Positions 34,124-46,286 of a DNA stretch of 64,000 nt are shown here, in pieces (position 1 is the first letter of the stretch; the number at the start of each line of letters is the position of its first letter). Origin of the DNA: Promicromonospora soli (GTDB lineage: Bacteria; Actinomycetota; Actinomycetes; Actinomycetales; Cellulomonadaceae); the NCBI RefSeq assembly GCF_014653785.1, contig NZ_BNAS01000003.1, positions 613,993-677,992 of the forward strand. Direction: 5' to 3'. The notes under the pieces were generated by a model. It was not told the origin of the DNA and did not search any database. It saw only the letters and a list, made by a program, of their open reading frames with translations. The position numbers and the translations under genes were made by a program.

Positions 34124-35131
34124 GTGGACGGTTCGGACATCCCCAGGGCGACCGTTCCGCCGGCGTCCGCGCCGCTGATGCTGCGCGGGCGCGAGGTGGG
34201 GCTGGACGGGCGCGCGGTACGCCCTGTCGTGATGGCGGTGCTGAACCGCACCACGGACTCGTTCTACGCCCCCGCCCGGCTGCCCGACGACGCCGCGGCG
34301 CTGGCCGCCGCGGAGCGCGCGTTCGCGGCCGGGGCCGAGATCCTCGACGTCGGCGGCGTGCGGGCAGGCAACGGTGCGCCGGTTGACGAGGCCGAGGAGA
34401 TCCGGCGTGTCGTCCCGTTCGTGGCGGCGGTCCGCCGCGCCGTGCCCGACTTGCTGGTCTCGGTGGATACCTGGCGTGCGGGCGTGGCCCGGGCCGCGAT
34501 CGACGCCGGTGCGGACCTGATCAACGACACCTGGGCCGGGCACGACCCCGGCCTGGTGGAGGCGGCCGGCGCGGCCGGCGTCGGCGTCGTCTGCTCGCAC
34601 ACCGGGGGAGCCGTGCCGCGCACGGACCCGTACCGCGTGGAGTACCGATTGCCGCCGGCCGAGCCCGCCGAACCCCGGGTCTCGACAAGCTCGACCAGCG
34701 AACGCTCGACCAGCGGACGCTTCGACGGGCGCGACGGACTGCTGGCCGACGTCGTCGCGACCCTGCGGGCCGCCGCCGAGCGGGCCGTGGCGTGCGGCGT
34801 GCCGCGTGCGTCCGTGCTCGTGGACCCGACCCATGACTTCGGCAAGAACACCTGGCACTCCCTGCACCTGCTGCGCCGCACGGACGCGCTGGCCGGGCTC
34901 GGCTTTCCGCTGCTCATGGCCCTGTCCCGCAAGGACTTCGTGGGGGAGACGCTCGACCTCCCGCCCGAGGAGCGTCTGGAGGGAACGCTGGCCGCCACGG
35001 CGGTGGCCGCGTGGCTCGGCGCGCGGGTCTTCCGCGCCCACGACGTGACCGCGACACGCCGTGTTCTCGACCTCGTCGCGGCCCTTCGCGACGAGGCTCC
35101 ACCGGCCGTCGCGCTACGCGGTCTCGCCTGA
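34124..35131 (+). CDS. folP: Dihydropteroate-synthase-like protein (FolP2 type)
   Basis: The 335-residue protein has the pterin-binding TIM-barrel fold of dihydropteroate synthase: VMAVLNRTTDSFYAPARL near the start, then EILDVGGVRAG, VSVDTWRAGVARAAI, LINDTWAGHD and LVDPTHDFGKNTWHSL. The loop after DVGG and the NRTTDSF variant fit the FolP2 (Rv1207) branch better than canonical FolP. As I recall, the M. tuberculosis FolP2 was found not to be a working dihydropteroate synthase, so the function is open. About residues 184-201 (PRVSTSSTSERSTSGRF region) are read from a palindromic repeat inserted in frame in a loop. The GTG at 34124 follows the previous stop directly. Confidence 0.82.
   Translation: MDGSDIPRATVPPASAPLMLRGREVGLDGRAVRPVVMAVLNRTTDSFYAPARLPDDAAALAAAERAFAAGAEILDVGGVRAGNGAPVDEAEEIRRVVPFVAAVRRAVPDLLVSVDTWRAGVARAAIDAGADLINDTWAGHDPGLVEAAGAAGVGVVCSHTGGAVPRTDPYRVEYRLPPAEPAEPRVSTSSTSERSTSGRFDGRDGLLADVVATLRAAAERAVACGVPRASVLVDPTHDFGKNTWHSLHLLRRTDALAGLGFPLLMALSRKDFVGETLDLPPEERLEGTLAATAVAAWLGARVFRAHDVTATRRVLDLVAALRDEAPPAVALRGLA
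34676..34724 (+). repeat. REP-like palindromic repeat inserted inside the folP-like gene
   Basis: The stretch contains GGGTCTCGACAAGCTCGACC followed by two more CTCGACCAGCG-type half units. As I recall, GGTCTCGACAAGCTCGACC is a common intergenic repeat of Micrococcales and related genomes. Here it lies inside a coding region and keeps the frame open, adding a Ser/Thr-rich loop. The repeat borders are approximate. Confidence 0.6.
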
Positions 35132-35240
35132 TCCTGCCTCGGTCAGTTTGCGATCTCGCTCGGGTTCTGTACTGGTCCGACGACTGATCCGGCGAAGGCA
35201 GACGAATTGGCGCGTGGAAAGTAAGGGGCGCCATTTGAAC

Positions 35241-35246
35241 TAGAAT
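35241..35246 (+). promoter_or_regulatory. Possible -10 box for the DUF3117 gene
   Basis: TAGAAT stands 74 bases before the ATG in the A/T-richest part of the gap after the folP-like gene. A good -35 box is not evident. Confidence 0.4.
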
Positions 35247-35320
35247 GGGTCAGTGCCCTCGGCGTTCGCCGGGATCATGAATGCTGCTACACACCGGACA
35301 ACGGAATGGGAGAGCCACAC

Positions 35321-35488
35321 ATGGCTGCGATGAAGCCGCGAACGGGTGACGGACCGCTCGAGGTCACCAAGGAGGGGCGCGGCATCGTCATGCGTGTGCC
35401 GCTCGAGGGCGGCGGTCGGCTCGTCGTCGAGCTCAACGCGACCGAGGCAAGCGAGCTGGGCGACGCTCTCCAGACCGTCGTCGGCTGA
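35321..35488 (+). CDS. DUF3117 small conserved protein
   Basis: The 55-residue protein matches the DUF3117 family, found across actinobacteria (Rv1211 in M. tuberculosis). It starts MAAMKPRTGDGPLEVTKEGR and ends SELGDALQTVVG, nearly invariant features of the family. Its role is unknown to me. A GGGAGA site eight bases before the ATG at 35321 sets the start. The position between the folP-like gene and sigE is conserved with mycobacteria. Confidence 0.93.
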   Translation: MAAMKPRTGDGPLEVTKEGRGIVMRVPLEGGGRLVVELNATEASELGDALQTVVG

Positions 35489-35560
35489 TTCGTCGCAGAC
35501 TCAGGCGACCAAAAGCAGAGTTCCGCGGCCGTCCGTCGCGGGAACCGGCCTCTCGGCGGG

Positions 35561-36211
35561 TCAGCGGCGGACGGCCAGCAGCAGACCGTCCCCGCTAGGC
35601 AGCATTGCAGGCAGTACCCGCTCGTCGTTCCGCAGCGTGCGGCCCACCTCGCGCACCACGGTGGTGAGCTCGTCGCGGCGGGCAGGGTCCGCTACCCGGT
35701 CCCGCAGCAGCGCGCCGTCGACGGCGAGCACACCGCCCGGGCGCAGCAGCCGCAGGGCCTCGTTCACGTACTCGGGATAGCCGAGCGGGTCGCTCGCCAC
35801 GAGCACCAGGTCGTAGGCGCCGTCGGCCAGCCGGGGCAGCACGTCACCGGGCCGGCCGGGGATGATCCTGGTGCGCTGGGGGGCGACGCCGTCCTCCGCG
35901 AACGCCGTCCGCGCGGCCCGCTGGTGCTCCACCTCCCGGTCGATGGTGGTGAGCTGACCGTCGTACGACATACCCCGCAGCAGCCAGAGCGCGGCCACGC
36001 CGGCACCCGTGCCGACCTCCACGACGGCATGCGCGTTCGTGGCGGCGGCCAGGACCCGCAGCACCGCGCCGACGCCGGGCAGGACGGCCGGGCAGCCCAG
36101 CTCCGAAGCGCGTTCACGGGCGCGCAGCAGTACCTCGTCCTCGGGGACGAACGCTTCGCTGTAGACCCAGGCCGCGACCTTGCCGTGGCCGGACGGCTCC
36201 GCTGTGCTGAT
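35561..36211 (-). CDS. O-methyltransferase, class I SAM-dependent (Rv1220c-like)
   Basis: The protein has the class I methyltransferase fold: motif I VVEVGTGAGVAALWLL, the acidic TTIDREVEHQ region, and YDLVLVASDP. The start is a problem. No ATG, GTG or TTG lies in frame between the methyltransferase fold and a TTG at 36316, which lacks a ribosome site and would overlap sigE. A GGAGGA site (36216-36221) stands four bases before an ATC codon at 36209-36211, which gives 216 residues, the same size as mycobacterial Rv1220c. I therefore place the start at the ATC with reserve. The gene is divergent from sigE, as in M. tuberculosis. The substrate is unknown. Confidence 0.8.
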   Translation of the reverse strand: MSTAEPSGHGKVAAWVYSEAFVPEDEVLLRARERASELGCPAVLPGVGAVLRVLAAATNAHAVVEVGTGAGVAALWLLRGMSYDGQLTTIDREVEHQRAARTAFAEDGVAPQRTRIIPGRPGDVLPRLADGAYDLVLVASDPLGYPEYVNEALRLLRPGGVLAVDGALLRDRVADPARRDELTTVVREVGRTLRNDERVLPAMLPSGDGLLLAVRR

Positions 36212-36309
36212 GGCTTCCTCCGCTGTAACGGTGCATATGTGTGCATCACGTGCGGCGCCAGGGTACAGCCCGTGGGAACGCCTGGGCTTCCAAGTGCGTT
36301 GAGAGGACG

Positions 36310-36915
36310 ATGACAACTGTGAGCACTCGTGCAGCAGTAGACGCAGGCGCGTCGGTACCCACCGGTGCCGACGCCGTCGACACGCCCTGGCAGGCGCCGA
36401 CGTGGGAAGAGATCGTGCGCGAGCACTCCGCGCGCGTCTATCGCCTTGCCTACCGGCTGACCGGTAACAAGCAGGACGCCGAGGACCTCACCCAGGAGAC
36501 GTTCATCCGGGTGTTTCGCTCGCTGTCCAGCTACACGCCGGGCACGTTCGAGGGCTGGCTGCACCGCATCACCACCAACCTGTTCCTGGACCAGGCGCGC
36601 CGCAAGAAGCGCATTCGCATGGAGGCGATGGGCGACGACGACGGCCACGTCGCCGACACCGGCGACTTCGGCCGCCCGGAACGCGGGTTCGAGCACGCCA
36701 ACCTGGACCAGGACGTGCAGCAGGCGCTCGACGCACTGCGCCCCGAGTACCGCGCCGCCGTCGTGCTGTGCGACATCGAGGGTCTGAGCTACGAGGAGAT
36801 CGCCGTGACCCTGGGGGTCAAGCTCGGGACCGTGCGGTCCCGCATCCACCGGGCCCGCGCCCAGCTCCGCGACGCCTTGGAGCACCTGGCGCCGACGCGC
36901 GGGGGCGTGCGATGA
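36310..36915 (+). CDS. sigE: ECF RNA polymerase sigma factor SigE
   Basis: This 201-residue sigma factor directs transcription of cell-envelope stress genes. Region 2 reads [29 protein letters not shown] (about 40-70), and region 4 holds [38 protein letters not shown]. The N-terminal 30 residues are a variable tail. The ATG at 36310 follows GAGAGGA. Its stop overlaps the anti-sigma gene (ATGA), and that gene in turn overlaps htrA, so the three form one stress operon in the same order as sigE-rseA-htrA in mycobacteria. Orthology to mycobacterial SigE rests on this order. Confidence 0.95.
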   Translation: MTTVSTRAAVDAGASVPTGADAVDTPWQAPTWEEIVREHSARVYRLAYRLTGNKQDAEDLTQETFIRVFRSLSSYTPGTFEGWLHRITTNLFLDQARRKKRIRMEAMGDDDGHVADTGDFGRPERGFEHANLDQDVQQALDALRPEYRAAVVLCDIEGLSYEEIAVTLGVKLGTVRSRIHRARAQLRDALEHLAPTRGGVR

Positions 36916-37853
36916 GCGGCCATCTCGGGGACCTGGTCAGCGCGCTGGCCGACGGGCAGCTCTCGCCCGCGGAGACGGAGCGGGCGCTCTCCCACGTCAC
37001 GATGTGCCGCCTGTGCGCCCGCGAGCTGGACACCGCTCGCGCCGCGCGGCGCGCGCTCTCGTCCGCCGCCGACGTCGTGCCCGACCCCGCCCTCACCGCG
37101 CGCCTGATGGCGCTCCAGGCGAGCATCCCGCCCACCGACGGCGACCCGCTGCGCCGCCCTTTCCTCGGCACCGACCCGCTGGCCGCGCCGGTGTGGCGGC
37201 CTGACGGCTTCGACGGGTTCGACGGCCGGCTCGACCGCCCGGCGCGCCGCCGTCGGGCCGCGCGGATCACCGCGCTCGGCGTGGGCGGTGCGGGCGTGCT
37301 CGGGCTGGCTCTCTTCACGCTCGGCGACGTCCCGGTGGTCTCCCCGCAGCTCACCGCGCAGACCAGCATGACGATGCTCGGCCGCACGGGTCCGGACACC
37401 GCCGCGGCCGGCCAGGACGTGCTCGCCGGGCTCGACGTTGCTCCCGCCGGCCGCACGTCCGCCGCCCTCGACTGGGCCGTGGAGAACGGCTGGGTGGCGC
37501 CCGCCGAGCTGCCCGACGGGTACACGATCTCGGCCATGCGCCTGGTCGGCGACCAGGGCCAGACGCTGGAGATCGACCTGACGGGACCCTCGGGCCAGGC
37601 GGTGGTCCGGGAACGCCCGGGCCGGCTCGCCCACGGTGGCAAGACCGTCGACGGCGTCCAGGTGCTCGCCACCGAGCCCGTCCATGTGGCGTGGCAGTCG
37701 GACGACATGGTGGTCGACGTCGTCGCGGACGCGCCCGAGGACGTGCTGACCGAGCTCGTGGCATCGTTCGGTGAGCATGGCTACGATGCCGGGGTCCTGC
37801 CCCGCATTGCCCGCGGGTGGCATACCGTGACAGGAGTCATCGAAAGCCCATGA
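36912..37853 (+). CDS. rseA: Zinc-binding anti-sigma factor (RseA-like)
   Basis: The 313-residue membrane protein holds SigE inactive until stress. The zinc anti-sigma motif HVTMCRLC (H-x3-C-x2-C) lies near residues 28-35 in the cytoplasmic part. One membrane helix follows at about 120-138 ([19 protein letters not shown]), and the outer part of about 170 residues could sense the envelope state. Mycobacterial RseA is much shorter and not clearly membrane-spanning, so the longer outer domain is a difference. The ATG overlaps the sigE stop, which ties their synthesis together. Confidence 0.88.
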   Translation: MSGHLGDLVSALADGQLSPAETERALSHVTMCRLCARELDTARAARRALSSAADVVPDPALTARLMALQASIPPTDGDPLRRPFLGTDPLAAPVWRPDGFDGFDGRLDRPARRRRAARITALGVGGAGVLGLALFTLGDVPVVSPQLTAQTSMTMLGRTGPDTAAAGQDVLAGLDVAPAGRTSAALDWAVENGWVAPAELPDGYTISAMRLVGDQGQTLEIDLTGPSGQAVVRERPGRLAHGGKTVDGVQVLATEPVHVAWQSDDMVVDVVADAPEDVLTELVASFGEHGYDAGVLPRIARGWHTVTGVIESP

Positions 37854-39289
37854 CCGACGAGAACCCGTTCGCGCCTCCGACGCCGCGTGCAGCAGTGCCC
37901 CCGCCCGAGCCGACGGCTCCGAGCGAGCCGACGACTGCGCCCGCCGCACCCACGCCCGGGCCGGCGTCCGCCGGGGGGCCGGAGGAGCGGACGTCCGGGT
38001 CCACCGCCAGGCCGGACGAGCAGGCTACCGAGCAGCTTCCCGCGCATCCCGCCGAGAAGCCGACGGCGCAGCTCCCGACGTCGGGCTACCTGACGACCGT
38101 GAGCTCGGCGAGCCCGGACCCGACGCCGACTCACGAGACGTCCGAACACGCAGCGTCCCCGCACGGTCCGGCCACCCGGTCCCGGCGCGGTCGGCTCGGC
38201 GCGGGCACCGTGTCCGCCGTCGTGCTCCTGGGGCTGCTCGCGGGTGCGGGCGGCGGCGTGGGCGCGTACGCGCTGCTGGACGCGCAGGAGACGGCGCGCC
38301 CGGCGGACGCCGAGCTGCCCGAGCCCGTGGGGGGCGGCACCGAGGTGGCGCGCCCCGAGGGGTCGGTCGCCGCGATCGCCGCGGCTGCGCTGCCGAGCGT
38401 CGTCTCGATCGAGGTGCGGGCCGAGCAGGGTGTTGCCACGGGGTCGGGCATGATCCTGAAGGCCGAGGGCTACATCCTCACGAACAACCACGTGGTCGCC
38501 GAGGCGGCGTCGGGGGCCGACGTGACGGTCACCTTCTCCGACGGGCACGAGCAGTCCGCCGAGCTGGTGGGCGCGACGCCAGACTACGACCTCGCAGTGA
38601 TCAGGGTCGATGAGACGGGTCTGGAACCGCTCGTGCTCGGCGACTCCGACGACGTGGTGGTCGGCGACTCCGTGCTCGCCGTCGGCTCGCCCCTGGGGCT
38701 GGAGGCCACGGTCACCACGGGGATCGTCAGCGCGCTGCACCGCCCCGTCAAGGCGGGAGAGGCCGCGGAGGCCGCGTTCATCGATGCCATCCAGACGGAC
38801 GCCGCCATCAACCCCGGCAACTCCGGCGGCCCGCTCGTGAACTCGGCGGGCGAGGTGATCGGCATCAACTCGGCCATCGCGCAGGGGCCGGGCACGACGA
38901 CGGCCACGGGCAACATCGGCCTCGGCTTCGCCATCCCGTCCAACCAGGCGCGGCACACCGCCGAGCAGCTCATCGAGACGGGTACGGCCACGTTCCCGAT
39001 CATCGGCGTACTGCTTGACCCGAGCTACCAGGGCGAGGGCGTGCGCGTGTCCGAGGAGGCGCAGCAGGGCTCGCCCCCCGTGACGCCGAACGGTCCCGCG
39101 GACCAGGCGGGCATCGAGCCCGGCGACGTGATCCTCTCGATCGACGGCCGCCCCGTGTCGGTGGCCGACGAGCTCATCGTCGCGATCCGCGCCAAGGCGC
39201 CCGGTGACGCGGTAACGCTGCAGGTGCGTTCCGGCGACGAGGAGCGCGAGGTCCGTGTGGTCCTCGAAGAGCGGTCCAGCGGCCAGTGA
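37850..39289 (+). CDS. htrA: HtrA/DegP-type trypsin-like serine protease with PDZ domain
   Basis: This 479-residue membrane-anchored protease degrades or senses misfolded envelope proteins. A disordered, Pro/Thr-rich cytoplasmic region (1-110) precedes a membrane helix (about 118-142). The protease domain (170-370) shows the full triad: His214 in TNNHVV, Asp247 in DYDLAVIRV and Ser325 in NPGNSGGPLV. A single PDZ domain (about 385-475) has the EPGDVILSIDGRPV segment. The ATG at 37850 overlaps the anti-sigma stop. The gene is third in the sigE operon, consistent with an envelope stress role. Confidence 0.95.
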   Translation: MTDENPFAPPTPRAAVPPPEPTAPSEPTTAPAAPTPGPASAGGPEERTSGSTARPDEQATEQLPAHPAEKPTAQLPTSGYLTTVSSASPDPTPTHETSEHAASPHGPATRSRRGRLGAGTVSAVVLLGLLAGAGGGVGAYALLDAQETARPADAELPEPVGGGTEVARPEGSVAAIAAAALPSVVSIEVRAEQGVATGSGMILKAEGYILTNNHVVAEAASGADVTVTFSDGHEQSAELVGATPDYDLAVIRVDETGLEPLVLGDSDDVVVGDSVLAVGSPLGLEATVTTGIVSALHRPVKAGEAAEAAFIDAIQTDAAINPGNSGGPLVNSAGEVIGINSAIAQGPGTTTATGNIGLGFAIPSNQARHTAEQLIETGTATFPIIGVLLDPSYQGEGVRVSEEAQQGSPPVTPNGPADQAGIEPGDVILSIDGRPVSVADELIVAIRAKAPGDAVTLQVRSGDEEREVRVVLEERSSGQ

Positions 39290-39332
39290 ACCGGGTTCAC
39301 CTGGCGTTCTCCGGCGGGTCCCGCGACGCGAG

Positions 39333-39338
39333 TAGGCT
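39333..39338 (+). promoter_or_regulatory. -10 box of a leaderless tatB promoter
   Basis: TAGGCT lies six bases before the tatB GTG, with no ribosome site between. The spacing puts the transcription start at the start codon. Confidence 0.6.
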
Positions 39339-39344
39339 CTGACC

Positions 39345-41378
<2,034 letters not shown>

Positions 41379-41385
41379 CCGTGGT

Positions 41386-41442
41386 TGTGGGCGCGAATAT
41401 TGCGCCTAAAACGGGCACGTAGTCGCAAAGATCGCGCCCACA
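41386..41442. repeat. Inverted repeat after the RNA ligase-like gene
   Basis: TGTGGGCGCGA (41386-41396) and TCGCGCCCACA (41432-41442) are perfect reverse complements 35 bases apart. The long loop contains a partial second copy, GGGCACGT. It may act as a terminator, but the loop is long for one. Confidence 0.5.
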
Positions 41443-41468
41443 GCCAAGAGGGCGGCGCTCGCAGCGCA

Positions 41469-41474
41469 TAGGCT
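41469..41474 (+). promoter_or_regulatory. -10 box of a leaderless promoter for the YihY-type gene
   Basis: TAGGCT lies seven bases before the ATG at 41482, without a ribosome site between. Confidence 0.55.
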
Positions 41475-41481
41475 CGACGCG

Positions 41482-42462
41482 ATGAAGCGGCTGATCGAGC
41501 TCGGGAAGGCGGCCTGGGCGCGCTGGCAGGCGACCCGTGCCGGGCGTGCGGTGGAGCGATACGTCGCCGCGTACGGCTCGGTGCTGAGCGGCGGCATGGC
41601 CTACGCGGCGCTGTTCTCCTTGTTCGCCGCCCTCGCCATCGGCTACTCGCTGTTCGTACGGGTGCTGGGCGGCGACGCCGACCTGCGCGCCGCCGTCCTG
41701 GCACAGATCGACACCTGGGTGCCGGGCCTCGTGGACACCGGCAGCGGGGGCGTGCTGTCGCCGTCGGACCTCGTGATCTCCACGGGCCTGAGCTGGACGT
41801 CGGTCGTGGCGACGGTGGTGCTGCTCTGGTCCGCCACGAACTTCATGGGCGCGCTGCGCACCTCGGTGCGGGCGATGTTCGGCGAGGCGGAGAACGGCGG
41901 CCACCCGGTGACGGACCGGCTGCGGCAGCTCCTGGGCTTCGTGCTGATCGCCGTCGGTGTGCTCGTCACGGCGGCGGCGACAGTAGCGGTCTCGGCCGCG
42001 GTGCCCTGGATGCTGGAGAACCTGGGCCTGGAGGGAACCGCGGTGTCGTTCACCGTGCGGACCGGCGGGGCCTTGGTGACCCTGGCGCTGGACGCGGCGC
42101 TCGTGGCCGCCGTCGTGCGCTACGTGGGCGGCGTGCGCCCCGCGTGGCGCGACCTGCTGATCGGATCGTTGGCCGTGGGCGTCGTGGCGGGCGCCCTGCG
42201 CTACCTCGGGACGGAGGTCATCACGGGGGCGGCCGGCCGCAACGCCCTCCTGGCCTCCTTCGCGGTAGTGATGACCGCGCTGCTCCTGGTCAACCTCCTG
42301 GCCAGGGTCCTCCTCCTGGCCACCGCCTGGATGTCCCAGTCCACCCCAGAACCCCAAGCCCCAGACACCCCACCACCACCCCTGCCCCAACGAGCGACGT
42401 CTGAGATGCGCCAACAGCAGAGCCGAGGGCGGGGACAGTCGCGGCCGGCCGTAAAGCCGTAG
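41482..42462 (+). CDS. YihY/BrkB-family inner-membrane protein
   Basis: The 326-residue protein has about six membrane helices and the YihY family pattern, with GGMAYAALFSLFAALAIGY in the first helix and RDLLIGSLAVGVVAGALRYLGTEV near the end. The family was once thought to contain ribonuclease BN, which proved wrong, and its function is still open. The C-terminal 45 residues are polar, and the last 12 are encoded by one arm of a 22-bp inverted repeat. The start has a leaderless promoter. It is convergent with the sdh operon. Confidence 0.87.
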   Translation: MKRLIELGKAAWARWQATRAGRAVERYVAAYGSVLSGGMAYAALFSLFAALAIGYSLFVRVLGGDADLRAAVLAQIDTWVPGLVDTGSGGVLSPSDLVISTGLSWTSVVATVVLLWSATNFMGALRTSVRAMFGEAENGGHPVTDRLRQLLGFVLIAVGVLVTAAATVAVSAAVPWMLENLGLEGTAVSFTVRTGGALVTLALDAALVAAVVRYVGGVRPAWRDLLIGSLAVGVVAGALRYLGTEVITGAAGRNALLASFAVVMTALLLVNLLARVLLLATAWMSQSTPEPQAPDTPPPPLPQRATSEMRQQQSRGRGQSRPAVKP

Positions 42463-42501
42463 CGGAGCGCCCCCTGGGGCGCGACTGTCCCCGCCCTCGG
42501 C
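42422..42501. terminator. 22-bp stem bidirectional terminator overlapping the YihY-type gene
   Basis: Two perfect 22-base arms (42422-42443 and 42480-42501) enclose 36 bases. The left arm and most of the loop are coding DNA of the YihY-type gene, and the right arm ends 17 bases before the sdhB stop codon of the opposite strand. It can stop transcription from both sides. Confidence 0.8.
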
Positions 42502-42517
42502 GGGAGCGAGCGAAGAA

Positions 42518-43269
42518 TCAGAACGCGCGAGTAATCATGGCCCGCTTGACCTCTTGGATCGCCTTCGTGACCTCGATACCGCGCGGGCAGGCCTCGGTGC
42601 AGTTGAAGGTCGTGCGGCAGCGCCACACGCCCTCCTTGTCGTTGAGGATCTCCAGGCGCTGCGAGCCGCCCTCGTCACGGCTGTCGAAGATGAAGCGGTG
42701 CGCGTTCACGATCGCTGCCGGGCCGAAGTACTGGCCGTCCGTCCAGAACACCGGGCAGGACGACGTGCACGCGGCGCACAGGATGCACTTGGTGGTGTCG
42801 TCGAACCTGGCGCGGTCCTCGGGGGACTGGTAGCGCTCCTTGGAGGGCTCGTTCCCGGAGGTGATGAGGAACGGCATGATCTCGCGGTAGGAGGCGAAGA
42901 ACGGCTCCATGTCGACGACGAGGTCCTTCACGACCGGCAGGCCCTTGATGGGCTCGACGATGATGGGCTTGTCGGGGTTGACGTCCTTGAGGAGCGTCTT
43001 GCAGGCCAGGCGGTTGCGGCCGTTGATCCGCATCGCGTCGGAGCCGCAGACGCCGTGCGCACAGGACCGGCGGAACGTGAGCGAGCCGTCCTCGTCCCAC
43101 TTGATCTTGTGCAGGGCGTCGAGCACGCGGTCCGTGCCGTGGGCCTCGACGGTGAAGTCCTGCCAGGTGGCCTCGTCGGACACCTCGGGGTTGAACCGCC
43201 GGATCCGCAGCGTGACCTCGAACGAGGCGATGGCGCCACTGGGTGCGGGGGCGTCGAGAGTGGCAGTCA

Positions 43270-43270
<1 letters not shown>
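42518..43270 (-). CDS. sdhB: Succinate dehydrogenase iron-sulfur subunit
   Basis: SdhB passes electrons from the flavin to the quinone in respiratory complex II. The 250-residue protein has the plant-type ferredoxin domain (about 15-110, with SCAHGVCGSDAMRINGRNR) and the C-terminal domain with two cysteine groups, CILCAACTSSCP and FNCTEACPRGI, for the [4Fe-4S] and [3Fe-4S] clusters. All expected cysteines are present. Its ATG shares one base with the sdhA stop. It is the last gene of the sdhCDAB operon and is followed by a bidirectional hairpin. Confidence 0.97.
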
Positions 43271-45102
<1,832 letters not shown>

Positions 45103-45183
45103 CGGGCTCGATGCCTCCTGCTGATGAGTTTCGAGTGTGGGGCTGGGGGACGTGCCGCTTGCTGAGGCCGTGCTGTTGCCGTG

Positions 45184-45648
45184 CTACGCCGTGCAGAACG
45201 ACGCGAGGAGCTCCGCTGGAGCGTCCGGCGGGCACGCGTCGAACGTGAAGATCACCAGGGTGCCGAGCACGACCACGACGGTGAACGCCAGGTAGAGCAG
45301 GCCCTTGAGGATGCCGCGCGTCAGGTCCCGGGTGGCGTAGTCGTTGATGATGGTGCGCACGCCGTTGGTGCCGTGGATCATGGCGAGCCACAGCATGAGG
45401 AGGTCCCAGACCTGCCACAGCGGGTTCGACCACTTGCCGCCCACGAAGGCGAAGTCGATGGCGTGGACGCCCTCGCCGACCATCAGGTTCACGAAGAGGT
45501 GGCCGAAGATGAGGACGAGCAGCACGACGCCGGACGCCCGCATGAAGATCCAGGAGTACAGCTCGTAGTTGCCGCGCGTCGTCTTGCGCCGAGCGTAGGG
45601 GGAGCGCGGGGAGTCCAGCCTTGCCACCGCTGCGGTTCCGTGTGCCAT
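45184..45648 (-). CDS. sdhD: Succinate dehydrogenase membrane anchor subunit
   Basis: This 154-residue protein has three membrane helices and anchors complex II. The heme- and quinone-binding region is visible as SWIFMRASGVVLLVLIFGHLFVNL, with a histidine in helix 1, and MIHGTNGVRTIINDY between helices 2 and 3. The ATG at 45648 overlaps the sdhC stop by one base, so translation is coupled. A hydrophilic N-terminus of about 30 residues precedes helix 1. Confidence 0.93.
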   Translation of the reverse strand: MAHGTAAVARLDSPRSPYARRKTTRGNYELYSWIFMRASGVVLLVLIFGHLFVNLMVGEGVHAIDFAFVGGKWSNPLWQVWDLLMLWLAMIHGTNGVRTIINDYATRDLTRGILKGLLYLAFTVVVVLGTLVIFTFDACPPDAPAELLASFCTA

Positions 45649-46031
45649 CAGTGGCCACCTCCGAAGACGTTCATGAGGTGACGCGGCAGGAAGCCCGCCA
45701 TCGTCACGACGAAGAGGCCGGCGACCACCCAGAGCATGACCTTCTGGTACTTGGGGCCCTTGGCCCAGAAGTCCACCAGCAGGATGCGGATGCCGTTGAA
45801 GGCGTGGAAGACGATGGCTGCCACGAGCCCGGCCTCGCCGAGCCCCATGATCGGGGTCTGGTACGTGCCGATCGCGGCGTTGTACGCCTCGGGAGACACG
45901 CGCACCAGCGCGGTGTCCAGCACGTGCACGAGCAAGAAGAAGAAGATCAGCACGCCGGTCACGCGATGCGCGACCCACGACCACATGCCTTCACGGCCGC
46001 GGTATAGCGTGCCTGCTGGTGCGGTGGGCAC
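45648..46031 (-). CDS. sdhC: Succinate dehydrogenase cytochrome b556 subunit
   Basis: The 127-residue protein is the first membrane subunit of complex II. The segment GMWSWVAHRVTGVLIFFFLLVHVLDTAL is the SdhC signature, with the S-x-x-H-R-x-T-G motif near residue 18 and the heme histidine in LVHVLD. Two more helices follow, one with FHAFNGIRILLVDF. The GTG at 46031 is preceded by GGAGG eight bases away. It opens the sdhCDAB operon; the 255-base gap upstream, shared with the divergent manC gene, must hold its promoter. Confidence 0.95.
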   Translation of the reverse strand: MPTAPAGTLYRGREGMWSWVAHRVTGVLIFFFLLVHVLDTALVRVSPEAYNAAIGTYQTPIMGLGEAGLVAAIVFHAFNGIRILLVDFWAKGPKYQKVMLWVVAGLFVVTMAGFLPRHLMNVFGGGH

Positions 46032-46286
46032 TTCGGGAGCCTCCTATGGCTGTCCGGCTGGGGGTGGCTGGTCCCCACTGTAATGACTCCTGGTCGCCTC
46101 GATCGCCGCCGGGCAGCCCTCTCGGGCATCAGGACAGGCCATTTGTGACTGATCCCACAGGGGAGATGTCGTGCCTTCGGGCACCCGTCAGGTTGCTCGT
46201 GCGTTCCTGCCTGATTCCGTCGCCGAACCGGGGGCTCCCCGGCGGTCATGGCGGCGGGAACGCTGTCCGCCTGGCATCCTGCGGGC

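Noticed and set aside
32099..35041. Minus-strand open frame of 980 codons opposite dapE, the LOG gene and the folP-like gene
   Set aside because: It is explained by third-position G/C bias of three convincing plus-strand genes.
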